Source of the DNA: a virus
Length of the DNA: 34,296 nucleotides
Direction: 5' to 3' (one strand)
IMG/VR virus record: IMGVR_UViG_3300004279_000003
Coordinates: 1 to 34,296 of that record
The notes under the pieces were generated by a model. The model was not told where the DNA came from and did not search any database. It saw only the letters and a list, made by a program, of their open reading frames with translations. Position numbers and translations under genes: made by a program. Below, in pieces: positions 28,801 through 34,296 of the stretch. Every line of letters starts with the position of its first letter. The stretch's first letter is position 1.

Positions 28801-29802
28801 GCCACATCTTCTAACAATAGTGGTAGAACGTATGTTCAGGACATTTTAGTGGATGGTAACGGACACGTTACGGGTATAACTACGGCCACAGAAACAGTCA
28901 CCGATAGTGGAAATGATAATTACTATGTTGATGGATTAAGTTTCGATACTAGTACTGGTGTTCTTACGGCGAGTGTGAATGGGTCAACTGATCAGACAGT
29001 CGATTTAGACGGTAGATATGCATATTCATCTCACGACCACAATAGAATTACCGAGAACTCATCAATTACGTTCGGTACGGGTCAATTCCAATGGATGGAT
29101 CAGAGTGGTGCGGGAGGTACAGGTATGAATGGTGAGGCACCACAAAACCCAAATACTGATTGGCACCACCAAATAATAATGAACCACGCAAATAGTGCTG
29201 GTTACTATGTACAAATGGCGTTTGATTTCCATGATGACCAAGTATGGTTCCAAAGAATGGAAAATGGTTCATTAGAGGGTTGGAGAGAATTTATACACTC
29301 AGGAAATATTGGATCCCAATCAGTGAGTTACGCATCCACAGCGGGATCAGCAGATATGATTGATGGTGTCGCATTTAGAAACACAAATTCAGGTGCAGGG
29401 ATTGATGCGGACTCCTTAGATAGTGCGGGTATCACATACTACACAGGTGGTGTGACAAACTTCTCAGGTAACGCAACTGACGGAGCACTCTACTCACAAA
29501 TATATAGTTCAGCATGGCAACATCAAATTGCGGGTGACTATAGAAGTGGACGAATTGCGGTTAGAGGTAAAAATAGTGGTACTTGGCAATCTTGGAAAAA
29601 GATACCGGCGGTTAATGTTTCTACATTCAGTAATGTGGGTACCGTTACTTTTACCCATGGTTTAGGAACCGACAACGTGATTGTACAGGTATATGATAGT
29701 AATGGTGATTTATTTTTCCCTTCGGCAATAAATTCTTTAAATGGGGTGGTTGTGGTTAAATTTGAAACAAGTAGATCAGGAAGAGTAGTCGTAACAGGAT
29801 AA
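19885..29802 (+). CDS. Giant 3305-residue repeat-rich tail fibre / adhesin
   Basis: This is one uninterrupted 9.9-kb frame. The N-terminus (MNIFDPHITGSLSVSASAEI) has GDLTVQGT-type strands. Residues about 390-475 and 600-1000 are degenerate LDSLETKTGSL / DLNTYTSSNDSTN coiled-coil repeats, split by a cupredoxin-like domain (about 476-595). About 995-1085 is a 'STTVEIGDNIISLNGSGA' module familiar from marine phage fibres. The rest alternates GNGIITFTRNDGDTFTVDIDGRY units with seven AYGWGDH units, SSNNSGRTYIQDILLDGNGH units, and pyocin-knob-like domains ending W-x-x-W-[KR]. The final ~60 residues resemble a beta-sandwich tip (FTHGLGTDNVIVQVYDSNGD). It is almost certainly a trimeric virion fibre that contacts the host. 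It starts directly after TTTATATAG. Confidence 0.9.
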   Translation: MNIFDPHITGSLSVSASAEIQGDLTVQGTIYGTAQIDGSVDNAISASHAASYLLTSSFNDYKNTAATTGSNVFIGDQTISGSLLPQGTLTHDLGSDTKRWNDIYLAGSTIDLGGTKITKNSDGDVQLHDSGNTLKRLIASEIELGHGSNKKVLKVNNGRLKLMATNDSDEELAQLSGSFTGSFRGDGSGLINVPASGVTGLSLDRIASTTATASISSDSLITNVSIIPSITNTIDLGAPDKEWRDLYLSSGSLYINGQQVLSTTGTELRVTTDSGESIKILETGSDTITLQTVDGDITLSSSGTGNIELDAPIQITAGNKVISSDGNSIVFGNGLIVTGSIDLTGTVDGVDISLLKTDVDAILDSSDADKNSFAEIVGLINSVDTTNDEAFAAHYTASNNRFTSLETTSGSHDGRLDLLETFTGSVDGTMRSDFNTHTASNDSTNTTQNSRLSSLETKSGSLTTDIKSKLNTENVVSGSEFVLNSTSPITQYVDVTVTASGGVYYIDGVEQQIVSLAKGLVYRFDVSHSSNSGHPFRFSLTNNSQYTDGVTVNGTEGLSGAYVQIVVNQDTPQTLLYYCTNHNGMGNKVFVGGAGDTDSITEGTTNLYYTDDRVKTKLNTETVISSSIQVDITGTTNYNLVDGRLDSIESFTASIDDTYATDTDLTTLRGDLNTYTSSNDSTNITQNSRLGSLETTSGSHDGRLDSIESFTASIDDTYATDSDITNLRGDLNTYTSSNDSTNTSQNNRLGSLETKTGSLNTDISNLRGDLNTYTSSNETDKQNLSGRIDSLETKSGSLSGDISTLDGRVDSLEVVSGSQKTKLGEHKNRLDSLETKTGSLEGDISTLNGDISTLDSRVDSIETKTGSLSTDVSNLGNRVDALEEFTSSIDDTYATDTDVTTLRTDLNTYTSSNNTTNSNQDLRLVSLETESGSIRTTFNSYTSSNDSTNTTQNNRLNSIETTSGSHDGRLDSLETKTGSLNGDITGLDSRLDTIEGGLEFTGSNVTIKGDLLIKGTETRVDSTTVEIGDNIISLNGSGAQNAGIEVRDNTSPDLLSGSLIWDGQTNYWKGGQKGSEERLLDNTDLTTLDSRLDGIEAETGSYLTDYNNEYTTGATFNSGNGVITFKRNDGDTFTVDIDGRFLDTRAQVHSELYSTNGDANDYTEFGIYRNFASNGPISGHNTILHVSQTDGNYGFQLGGSTLVNGDGLYFRNFAGTNTITGSTWYHIATRDWVGDQNYLTDYNDEYTTGATFNSGNGVITFKRNDGDTFTVDIDGRYLTSYSETDTLDSVVARGNTTSRGITLGSGSPWAPLVINASAGESSANAGVAIALDGTDYSEYGYRFKANGSNYYQVLYDGSAINWKHYNSGYTTKMSLSNGGNLTATSFIKSGGTSSQFLKADGSVDSNTYLTQHPPIASPASSNNSGRTYIQDILLDGNGHVTGLTTATETVTDSGNDNYYVDGVEFNLSTGVFTASVNGSTNQTVDLDGRYVKLGGDTMTGTLTVPTVQMGNASFGRSGDQNHVHFVGTALIPNTSTTASNSNMGTSTYRWKGVYGGLGDFSGVVTASGGNSGNWNTAYGWGDHSTEGYITGYSEVDTLDSVTDRGATTSNIITVGGVNLNDGNSIIEEAAGNAFRFKTSTGYIDIGSKNSGWIHFEGNKPFYFGTSSTVFDGDVRPYTNNTRSLGSSSYRWSGIYANGGDSSQWNTAYGWGDHSTENYLKEYNDEYTTGATWNGGTGIVTFTRNDGDTYSVDISSALTEVTVTGGTYNDGNQTLTLTKSDGTTVEVTGFALDNTNNFTTGATFNTGNGIITGTRNGGDTWTVDIDGRYLPLDGGTISSSNTYSLKLENSSNGLGTGIEFSDNPGTGTQRAYITHYHGDGSSYGSGASIVLSTNQPTMTILADGKLMYKEGIYSKPATGTGAGTRKDTNWDTAYGWGDHSQVGYITGFTNTNEFTTGATFNTGNGIITFTRNNGGDTFNVDLDGRYALSSHNHDDRYFQDNKGSISLTGGNPFDDSKTETRVTGSGSYVINYTGASAHLFSSNVGGSASMFQIGAHYNGSDFYMRTRTDSSTWQTWKQLWHSGDFSSTNISQWNTAYGWGDHSVAGYTGDQDLSGYLLNTTDTFTGSLTVNGDIRGAGQHLILNAGESYAYATGQGNEYVYINAEQGLEVNSETGNWSGGWAARKTALLRGDLLRLDGEDLTKTNIQNFKTAYGWGDHSTEGYVKNDEYTTGATFNSGNGIITFTRNDGDTYTVDVDNRYLQLSGGSLSGNLNMTGTNPMIKFVPTGTNDGAGIRFNYTNNDGEMEFWTSDDYSEPFVWRAYDVGLDGTGNYQEWMKLYQKKLYIDGEELSKTNIQNFKTAYGWGDHNTAGYITGYTDTNEYTTGATFNGGSGTLEFTRNDGDTYSVSIASALIDVTVTGGTYNSGNQILTLTKSNGSTVDVSGFAVDTDVNWYTTSASFNTGNGIITGTHHGGTWTVAIDGRYGLKSLSENKTYTSGGNAVGSYLGGHYSAGGTEKPNSATFGSGKLKIAMLSNTNLGFGGSWNDVLWISAYNGGDVKGSHALVFDKYSTNVYVSDQSYDSASWGTGYQLWHTGHFQQSSINNWNTAYGWGDHSAAGYASGDFLLKSGGTMSGAINMNGSGINMVNGSISNVNHITIADPGPTEGIEWLGGNGFRIVESPNDLTTNSGGNLQFVKSSTRILTLGSNGQSEFTDKLTLTSSTSGSTIFDIQGTSGQLFSITDDLTGDLFAVSDSSGVPIFNVNASGAITIDPLGSLYVGNNKVINGSGNIEFDGPVTTSNQGRGIYWTGYDKEDTTDSSDTAHILHTSNSGGLSGSVIEIKSHNDATDGVNFVVNGNSAVRINGNIVVHAGNYTSYQQHPTITAATSSDNSGRTYIQDILLDGNGHVTGVTTATETVTDSGNDNDIDYISGATFDDATGVITGTGTGNAGFTVDIDGRYLTSESYTAHDNITAATSSNNSGRTYVQDILVDGNGHVTGITTATETVTDSGNDNYYVDGLSFDTSTGVLTASVNGSTDQTVDLDGRYAYSSHDHNRITENSSITFGTGQFQWMDQSGAGGTGMNGEAPQNPNTDWHHQIIMNHANSAGYYVQMAFDFHDDQVWFQRMENGSLEGWREFIHSGNIGSQSVSYASTAGSADMIDGVAFRNTNSGAGIDADSLDSAGITYYTGGVTNFSGNATDGALYSQIYSSAWQHQIAGDYRSGRIAVRGKNSGTWQSWKKIPAVNVSTFSNVGTVTFTHGLGTDNVIVQVYDSNGDLFFPSAINSLNGVVVVKFETSRSGRVVVTG
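21310..21669 (+). other. Cupredoxin-like domain within the giant fibre
   Basis: Within the fibre, residues about 476-595 form a strand-rich domain with GHPFRF (His534) and LLYYCTNHNGMGN (Cys579, His582, Met585). The Cys-x2-His-x2-Met spacing, with a His about 45 residues earlier, equals the type 1 copper ligand pattern of amicyanin-type cupredoxins. Copper binding is an inference from this ligand pattern. Confidence 0.6.
21808..22051 (+). repeat. Direct DNA repeat in the coiled-coil part of the fibre
   Basis: The ~67-base unit starting GATGGTAGGTTAGACAGTAT at 21808 recurs at 21985 with only a few mismatches, separated by coiled-coil sequence. Both encode DGRLDSIESFTASIDDTYAT. Further degenerate copies continue to about 22880. 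Such near-identical units allow slippage or recombination that would lengthen or shorten the fibre. Confidence 0.75.
23211..23713 (+). repeat. Two near-identical ~95-base direct repeats in the fibre
   Basis: The stretch encoding EYTTGATFNSGNGVITFKRN and then DGDTFTVDIDGR occurs at about 23211-23306 and again at about 23619-23713. The two copies differ by only a handful of mostly silent bases. Less similar copies appear near 25060, 25740, 26570 and 27020. Confidence 0.75.
24130..28920 (+). repeat. Three copies of the NNSGRTYIQDILLDGNGHVTG module
   Basis: Near-identical modules of about 40 residues, from S-S-(N/D)-N-S-G-R-T-Y to TATETVTDSGND, are encoded at about 24130-24252, 28530-28652 and 28797-28919. 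The last two are only about 145 bases apart, consistent with a recent local duplication. Confidence 0.75.
24613..27723 (+). repeat. Seven AYGWGDH repeats in the fibre
   Basis: The heptapeptide AYGWGDH is encoded at 24613-24633, 25003-25023, 25678-25698, 26167-26187, 26515-26535, 26962-26982 and 27703-27723, usually in the context NT-AYGWGDH-S-x-x-GY. It separates the larger beta-strand modules, so it probably marks a repeated structural junction along the fibre. Confidence 0.85.
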
Positions 29803-29813
29803 AAAAGAGTTAA

Positions 29814-30953
29814 ATGATTAGAGAAAACGTAATAGTTAGTGGTTCACTTGACGTGAGTGGACAATTTATCATACCAAGAGGTAGTAGAGGGGAAAGACCC
29901 ACTTCACCTGAGACAGGTTCTATGTACTTAGAAGAATCTACAAGTGGTAGTTTCGTTGTTACATACACTGGTTCATCTAATTATGATGATGGTTGGGAAC
30001 CCGTGGGTTCACAAGATACTGACAGAACAGGATTCAAATACAGACAAATAATAAACTATTCATATTTGGCAGGTGGATATAAGTCAGGTTCACCTTGGAA
30101 GAATGTACATAAAACAATTAACGCAACTGACCAAACATCTCACTTAGGTGAGTTATTAGATTACCCCGCAAATTATACCTCAGGAGTATGTAGTAAGACT
30201 AAACTATTCTTATGGTCAACAAATACAGATGGTGGTCATAAAGGGGCTACCACAATACATTCAACTCACACATCTGGTATTGATATGGTGAATGAAACAA
30301 CATACGCACACCAATCTAAGTGGGATTTATTAAATGCAAGGGATGATTGTGGAACTTTGTTTAAGGAAACCGAATTTGCATATGTTTTTGGTGGATCGGT
30401 AGCTACTGTAGAAAAATTTAATTTAACTAATGAGACAATGTATACCACTTATTATCCAGGTGGGTCACCTTATGTTACAACAACATTATCCATTACGAGT
30501 ACATTAGGTTCTTCAGGGTTTTCTGATGAAAACTATGGTTATGGGTATGGTTCTGAAAGTGGAAACAAATGTCACTTTGCTACTGATGTGTTCGAGACAA
30601 GGGCATCCTCATGGGCATCTAGTGGGCAACAGAAAGGGATAAGTTCTAAAGTTGGTAAAGGTTATTGTGGAAATGAAGGTACATATAATGGAGGTTACAA
30701 TTTAAGAAGGTGGGACGTTTTCACTGAAACTAATATTGGTAATGTCCCTAAACCACATGCAAATTGTGGAGAAGAGAATTTCACATTAGGACAAGACCAT
30801 CAATACATGTTAGCAACATATGATGGTACAGGTCAAACAAATACAAGTTGGAAATTCTCATATACGACAGATACGGGTACGGTAAATCCTGCAGGGTTAG
30901 CACCAGGTGTTAACGCAGGTGCATCATCAGGACATTGTGGTTGGAGAAATTAA
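29814..30953 (+). CDS. SSGHCGWR-type structural protein, paralog 1
   Basis: The 379-residue protein starts with IVSGSLDVSGQF strands shared with the fibre N-terminus and a GERPTSPETGSMYLEES segment. From about residue 75 it enters a repeated beta-strand domain: IINYSYLAGGYKSGSPWKNVHK, then DQTSHLGELLDYPANYTSG. It finishes with GKGYCGNEGTYNGGYNLRRW and a terminal SSGHCGWRN. The spaced aromatic/Gly strands look like a kelch-like beta-propeller. I associate this ending with marine T4-like phage structural proteins. It is probably a virion or fibre-tip component. The gap to the fibre gene is 11 bases with no Shine-Dalgarno sequence. Confidence 0.8.
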   Translation: MIRENVIVSGSLDVSGQFIIPRGSRGERPTSPETGSMYLEESTSGSFVVTYTGSSNYDDGWEPVGSQDTDRTGFKYRQIINYSYLAGGYKSGSPWKNVHKTINATDQTSHLGELLDYPANYTSGVCSKTKLFLWSTNTDGGHKGATTIHSTHTSGIDMVNETTYAHQSKWDLLNARDDCGTLFKETEFAYVFGGSVATVEKFNLTNETMYTTYYPGGSPYVTTTLSITSTLGSSGFSDENYGYGYGSESGNKCHFATDVFETRASSWASSGQQKGISSKVGKGYCGNEGTYNGGYNLRRWDVFTETNIGNVPKPHANCGEENFTLGQDHQYMLATYDGTGQTNTSWKFSYTTDTGTVNPAGLAPGVNAGASSGHCGWRN

Positions 30954-30954
30954 C

Positions 30955-30963
30955 TATTTATAG
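30955..30963 (+). promoter_or_regulatory. TATTTATAG motif 2 bases before a start codon
   Basis: Third copy of the motif, again as CTATTTATAG. It accounts for nearly the whole 12-base gap between paralogs 1 and 2; only AT separates it from the ATG at 30966. Confidence 0.45.
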
Positions 30964-30965
30964 AT

Positions 30966-32084
30966 ATGATATTTGAAAATTTAGAAATTAGTGGATCATT
31001 AAGAGGACAAGGACCTACAAGACCTCCTTCAGGTTTGAAGGCGAGTAGACCATCTTCACCAGAAAACGGGTCCCTATATTTGGAAATGACAACCTCAGGT
31101 AGTTTTGATAATAGTTTCTTGATGGTTTATACAGGTAACGGAAACGATGGTGGATGGGAAAGAATTTCAAATCAAAGTAATTTTGGTAAAACGAGTTTCA
31201 AGTACAATCAGATAATAAATTATTCATATCTAGCCGGTGGTTACAAATCAAGTTCACCTTGGAAGAACGTACACAAAACGGTTAATTCAACAGATCAGAC
31301 AACTCACTTAGGTGAGTTATTGGATTATCCTGCATCATATACCTCAGGAGCATGTAGTAGAACTATTTTCTACGTATGGTCTGTTAATAGTGATGGTGCA
31401 TGGAAGAGTGCGGGTAATGTACATGGTACAACCACATCAGCGGTAAATATGATAACTGACACCAACTATGCACATACTGCGGCGATGGATACAACTATAT
31501 CAAGAAGTGATTTAGGTACTATGCATAAAGAAACTGATATGGCATACCTTTTTAGTGGTGGTTCGGCAACCGTGGAGTTATTTAACTTAACCACGGAATC
31601 TTTACATACCGCATATACATTAACAACAATAAACGGTAGTGACGGTGCTTCCGCATTTTCAGATGAACTTCATGGTTATGGGTGGACTTCAAGTGCTGGT
31701 GTTAAACTAAACTTCGCAACTGAAACATTTGCAACCTCGGATCGTTGGGGTAATCACTCACAACAGAAAGGGATTAGTTCTAAAGTTGGTAAAGGTTATG
31801 CTGGTAATGAAGGTTCTTATAATGGAGGTTACAACTTGAGAAGATGGAGTAATCAAACAGACACAAATATTGGTAACGTCGTGAAACCTGACGGAAATTG
31901 TGGTGAAGAAAACTTTACTATGGGTCAGGATTGGCAGTATATGTTAGGTAATTATAATGGTTTACAAAATAATAATTCGTGGAAATTCACGTACGCAACA
32001 GACACAGGAACTACAAGTGTTACAGGTTTAAATCCCGCGGTAAACCCGGGGACTTCCTCTGGACATTGTGGTTGGAGAGAATAA
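30966..32084 (+). CDS. SSGHCGWR-type structural protein, paralog 2
   Basis: The 372-residue protein is colinear with its upstream paralog. It has an N-terminal LEISGSLRGQGPTRPPSG, the ASRPSSPENGSLYLEM segment, IINYSYLAGGYKSSSPWKNV, DQTTHLGELLDYPASYTSGA, a variable centre (about 130-260), GKGYAGNEGSYNGGYNLRRW, NCGEENFTMGQDWQYMLGNY and the terminal SSGHCGWRE. The conserved C-terminal third suggests it supplies a common structural base, while the diverged middle may carry binding specificity. It follows a TATTTATAG motif. Confidence 0.8.
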   Translation: MIFENLEISGSLRGQGPTRPPSGLKASRPSSPENGSLYLEMTTSGSFDNSFLMVYTGNGNDGGWERISNQSNFGKTSFKYNQIINYSYLAGGYKSSSPWKNVHKTVNSTDQTTHLGELLDYPASYTSGACSRTIFYVWSVNSDGAWKSAGNVHGTTTSAVNMITDTNYAHTAAMDTTISRSDLGTMHKETDMAYLFSGGSATVELFNLTTESLHTAYTLTTINGSDGASAFSDELHGYGWTSSAGVKLNFATETFATSDRWGNHSQQKGISSKVGKGYAGNEGSYNGGYNLRRWSNQTDTNIGNVVKPDGNCGEENFTMGQDWQYMLGNYNGLQNNNSWKFTYATDTGTTSVTGLNPAVNPGTSSGHCGWRE

Positions 32085-32096
32085 AATAAAAAGAAT

Positions 32097-33212
32097 ATGA
32101 TATACGAAAATATGTCCGTTAGTGGTTCACTTAAAGTGGACAGAGTCACTGCAAGACCACCAAAAGGTGTTAAGTCACAGAGACCGTCGAACCCATTATC
32201 CGGTTCTCTATTCTTAGAAGAATCATCCGAACACACAAATTACCTTATGGTTTATACAGGTGTTTCAAATATAGAAAATGGTTGGGAACGAATATCGGCA
32301 CAACAGAATGAAGGAACTAACTTTAAGTACAGACAAATAATTAATTATTCGTATATGGCTGGCGGATACAAATCAAGTTCACCTTGGAAGAATGTACACA
32401 AGGCAACCAACGCAACCGATCAGACAACTCACATTGGTGAGTTATTAGATTACCCTGCAAACTATACTTCAGGTGCGTGTAGTAAAACTATATTTTATAT
32501 GTGGTCCGTAAACACCGATAGTGCACACAAAGGACCAACAACCCTACATAGTAACACAACTTCGGCGGTTAACATGATGACCGATACTAATTACGCACAC
32601 CAATCTAACCACGACTTACAATATAGTAGGTCCGATTGTGGAACCATGTGGAAAGAACATGAGTTTGCTTGGATTTTTGCGGGTAACAGAACTGAGGTAG
32701 ATAAATTTAATTTAAGTAATGAAACGACAATAACAAACTACGGGGTAACCTCGATAAGTAGTAGTGGTGGAGCGAGTTCTTTTTGTAATGAAACCCATGG
32801 ATATGGATGGAGTACAAGTAGTATAAAAATGGAATTCTCTACGGAGACTATATCAAGTTCATCAAGTTCATGGTCAGCACACGGACAACAAAAAGGTATT
32901 GCGTCTAAAGTTGGTAAGGGTTATGCCGGTAATGAGGGATCTTACCAAGGTGGTTACAATTTGAGAAGATGGGATACATCTACAGATACCAATATTGGTA
33001 ATATTCCTAAGTTAAGATCTAATTCCGGTGAAGAAAATTTCGCAATGGGACAGGATTGGCAATACATGTTAGGTTGTTATGGTAGTAGTCTTCAAAATAA
33101 CGATAGTTGGAAGATGTATTATCAAACAGACACAGGTGTTTTAAATCCGGCGGGTCTCCCACCAGCAGTGAATGCGGGTACATCTTCAGGTCATTGTGGT
33201 TGGAGAGAATAA
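32097..33212 (+). CDS. SSGHCGWR-type structural protein, paralog 3
   Basis: The 371-residue third paralog begins MIYENMSVSGSLKVDRVTAR. It keeps SQRPSNPLSGSLFLEES, IINYSYMAGGYKSSSPWKNV, HIGELLDYPANYTSGACS, GKGYAGNEGSYQGGYNLRRW, SGEENFAMGQDWQYMLGCYG and SSGHCGWRE. Similarity to paralogs 1 and 2 extends to the DNA in these blocks, so they arose by tandem duplication. A 60-base AT-rich gap follows, suggesting the end of this structural block. The role is presumed virion or fibre-associated. Confidence 0.8.
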   Translation: MIYENMSVSGSLKVDRVTARPPKGVKSQRPSNPLSGSLFLEESSEHTNYLMVYTGVSNIENGWERISAQQNEGTNFKYRQIINYSYMAGGYKSSSPWKNVHKATNATDQTTHIGELLDYPANYTSGACSKTIFYMWSVNTDSAHKGPTTLHSNTTSAVNMMTDTNYAHQSNHDLQYSRSDCGTMWKEHEFAWIFAGNRTEVDKFNLSNETTITNYGVTSISSSGGASSFCNETHGYGWSTSSIKMEFSTETISSSSSSWSAHGQQKGIASKVGKGYAGNEGSYQGGYNLRRWDTSTDTNIGNIPKLRSNSGEENFAMGQDWQYMLGCYGSSLQNNDSWKMYYQTDTGVLNPAGLPPAVNAGTSSGHCGWRE

Positions 33213-33218
33213 TACCAT

Positions 33219-33248
33219 TTTACACTTTATTTAATACTTTTTTATACT
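33219..33248 (+). promoter_or_regulatory. Candidate promoter in the 60-base gap before 33273
   Basis: TTTACA (33219-33224) and TATACT (33243-33248) are spaced by 18 bases and lie 24 bases before the next ATG. The gap also holds a 7-base inverted repeat ATTTTAC / GTAAAAT (33217-33223 and 33258-33264). Both are AT-rich and may be chance. Confidence 0.25.
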
Positions 33249-33272
33249 TATATTATAGTAAAATTTTATTAT

Positions 33273-34019
33273 ATGCAAGACTTTAAATACGAAAGAGATG
33301 GTGCAAACTCTAAACTCATAGAAATAGCGGAACAGGTATCATTTGCACTACCGAGATATAAGGCAGAGACTTTTGTTGGGGGAGCACAAATTACCCCATA
33401 CGCAAAATTGAAACAGTGGTTACTTGAACTCAGAGGTCGTGAAGATGCGGTCGAACATTTAGAGTATACTGTACAAAAACAAGACTTAGAAATACAAATA
33501 CAAGAGGAGAGTAAAGAATTTCTTACCGACCCTAAAAGAAAACAATTAGTTGACCTTAATATTGCGGATATGAAGATTGACCTTAGAAAGTTTAAAAGAA
33601 ACTTGAAGGACGCTTATATTGAGAGACAAGGGTTTATTGATCTAATAAAAGATTTCTTAAACACTGATGATGCCAAATTACCTGACGGTTCTAATTTAAT
33701 AGATGTCATAGGTAATAAAGATTTAGAAGATAAATTTGAACATGAGTATTGGACAGTCAGAATGGCAAAACAAGCCATGTTAGATATGATATCGTATGGT
33801 AGAGTGGGTACAGGTAACTTAGATTCTATTTTAATGATGTCGGCCGAACAACAGAAACAAGTTTTATCACTTGCTTCCTCTTACACAGTATTTATAGATA
33901 AGAACATTAATCAACTAATGTCTAACGCGACCACAAATAGTTTCTCAATTGAAGAATCGTTGAGAAATCAACTTAAGTTGGGTAAGGCAGATAAACCTGA
34001 TACTGAAAAACTTTTATAA
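33273..34019 (+). CDS. Conserved helical phage protein of unknown function
   Basis: The 248-residue protein is mostly helical and charged. It has AEQVSFALPRYKAETFVGGAQITPYAKLKQW in the first 50 residues, a long coiled-coil-like stretch (about 60-150, rich in Glu/Lys/Asp), and EHEYWTVRMAKQAMLDMISYGRVGTGNLD (about 161-189). Proteins with this 'YWTxRxAKQA..D...YGR' pattern look familiar from marine T4-like phages, but I cannot name a function. No enzyme motif or signal peptide is visible. A TATTTATAG also occurs inside it (33889-33897), in frame with coding sequence. Its stop overlaps the next ATG by one base (TAATG). Confidence 0.7.
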   Translation: MQDFKYERDGANSKLIEIAEQVSFALPRYKAETFVGGAQITPYAKLKQWLLELRGREDAVEHLEYTVQKQDLEIQIQEESKEFLTDPKRKQLVDLNIADMKIDLRKFKRNLKDAYIERQGFIDLIKDFLNTDDAKLPDGSNLIDVIGNKDLEDKFEHEYWTVRMAKQAMLDMISYGRVGTGNLDSILMMSAEQQKQVLSLASSYTVFIDKNINQLMSNATTNSFSIEESLRNQLKLGKADKPDTEKLL

Positions 34020-34296
34020 TGAGACATATTATTTTTAAAATAACTGGTGAAATACCTGGATACATCAGAGTTGTTGGATCCTACATGAATTATTACTACG
34101 GTCGTATTGAAGATATATATGATGACATGAGATTAGATTTGGATAAGTTTAATGCGTCTGTCATAACTGAGGACGTTGGAAAAGGTTTTATTTTTGCGGA
34201 CATATATAAAAGTTATGTAAGTATAAGAACAAATTCATCAATGATGGATGAGGTACCTGTTTTAGCTGAGTCTTCAGAAACTGAAGAAGAGAAAGT
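34019..34296 (+). CDS. Hypothetical protein, 3' end outside window
   Basis: Ninety-two codons are visible from an ATG that shares its A with the previous stop; the frame is open to the window edge. It begins MRHIIFKITGEIPGYIRVVG and continues with an aromatic Y-rich segment (MNYYYGRIEDIYDDMRLDLD) and an acidic end. No family is recognised. The coupled start supports co-expression with the 248-residue gene. Confidence 0.7.
   Translation, partial: MRHIIFKITGEIPGYIRVVGSYMNYYYGRIEDIYDDMRLDLDKFNASVITEDVGKGFIFADIYKSYVSIRTNSSMMDEVPVLAESSETEEEK

Noticed and set aside
21808-28920. Spaced repeats that could suggest a CRISPR array
   Set aside because: The repeats are degenerate, vary in spacing, are in frame and encode fibre modules; they are not uniform short repeats with unique spacers.
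33217-33264. Inverted repeat ATTTTAC/GTAAAAT as a terminator
   Set aside because: The arms are only 7 AT-rich pairs with a loop of more than 30 bases, too weak for a rho-independent terminator.
33889-33897. A fourth TATTTATAG
   Set aside because: It lies within the coding sequence of the 248-residue gene, far from any start, so it looks like a chance copy.

Overview
The window is an AT-rich stretch (by eye roughly one-third G+C) of a tailed double-stranded DNA phage. Every gene lies on the + strand, packed head to tail, and most neighbours overlap by 1-4 bases (ATGA, TAATG). No integrase, rRNA, tRNA or CRISPR was recognised. The structural proteins (SSGHCGWR-ending paralogs, coiled-coil fibre modules, a DNNII-type fibre domain) are of kinds I associate with marine T4-like myoviruses. 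The host is uncertain. Recognisable Shine-Dalgarno sequences are absent before almost all starts, and one gene resembles a glycosyltransferase-like family I associate with Bacteroidota, so a marine Bacteroidota host is my favoured but unproven reading.

Layout. (1) 2-4527: adhesin region. It holds the end of a LamG-type protein, a small structural-type protein, an orphan gene, a GT-A glycosyltransferase, a complete LamG protein, a previously unlisted 38-residue gene, a second LamG protein, and a 499-residue protein with a carbohydrate-binding-like domain before its LamG domain. (2) 4566-19793: a continuous glycan-biosynthesis cassette. It encodes two GT-A enzymes flanking a SAM methyltransferase, a small helical protein, two tandem beta-1,4-galactosyltransferase-like (GT7) enzymes each interrupted by a LamG domain, a radical SAM enzyme with an N-terminal cysteine domain, three tandem divergent GT-B/fucosyltransferase-like proteins, a UDP-sugar 6-dehydrogenase, a NodU/CmcH-type carbamoyltransferase, a 39-residue basic protein, another DxD glycosyltransferase-like protein and an SGNH hydrolase-like protein. 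(3) 19885-33212: host-contact structural genes. A 3305-residue repeat-rich fibre carries an embedded cupredoxin-like domain and is followed by three tandem paralogs ending in SSGHCGWR. (4) 33273-34296: a conserved-looking helical protein and the start of another gene.

Inferred logic. The cassette could build and decorate (methylate, oxidise, carbamoylate, trim) a sugar chain. Because it sits between adhesin genes and the main fibre, the chain may be attached to the virion's own fibres; modification of the host surface or phage DNA cannot be excluded. The most notable observations are the LamG domain inserted inside the GT7 catalytic fold, the 9-base motif TATTTATAG placed 2-3 bases before three structural-gene starts, and the amicyanin-like copper-site spacing in the fibre.
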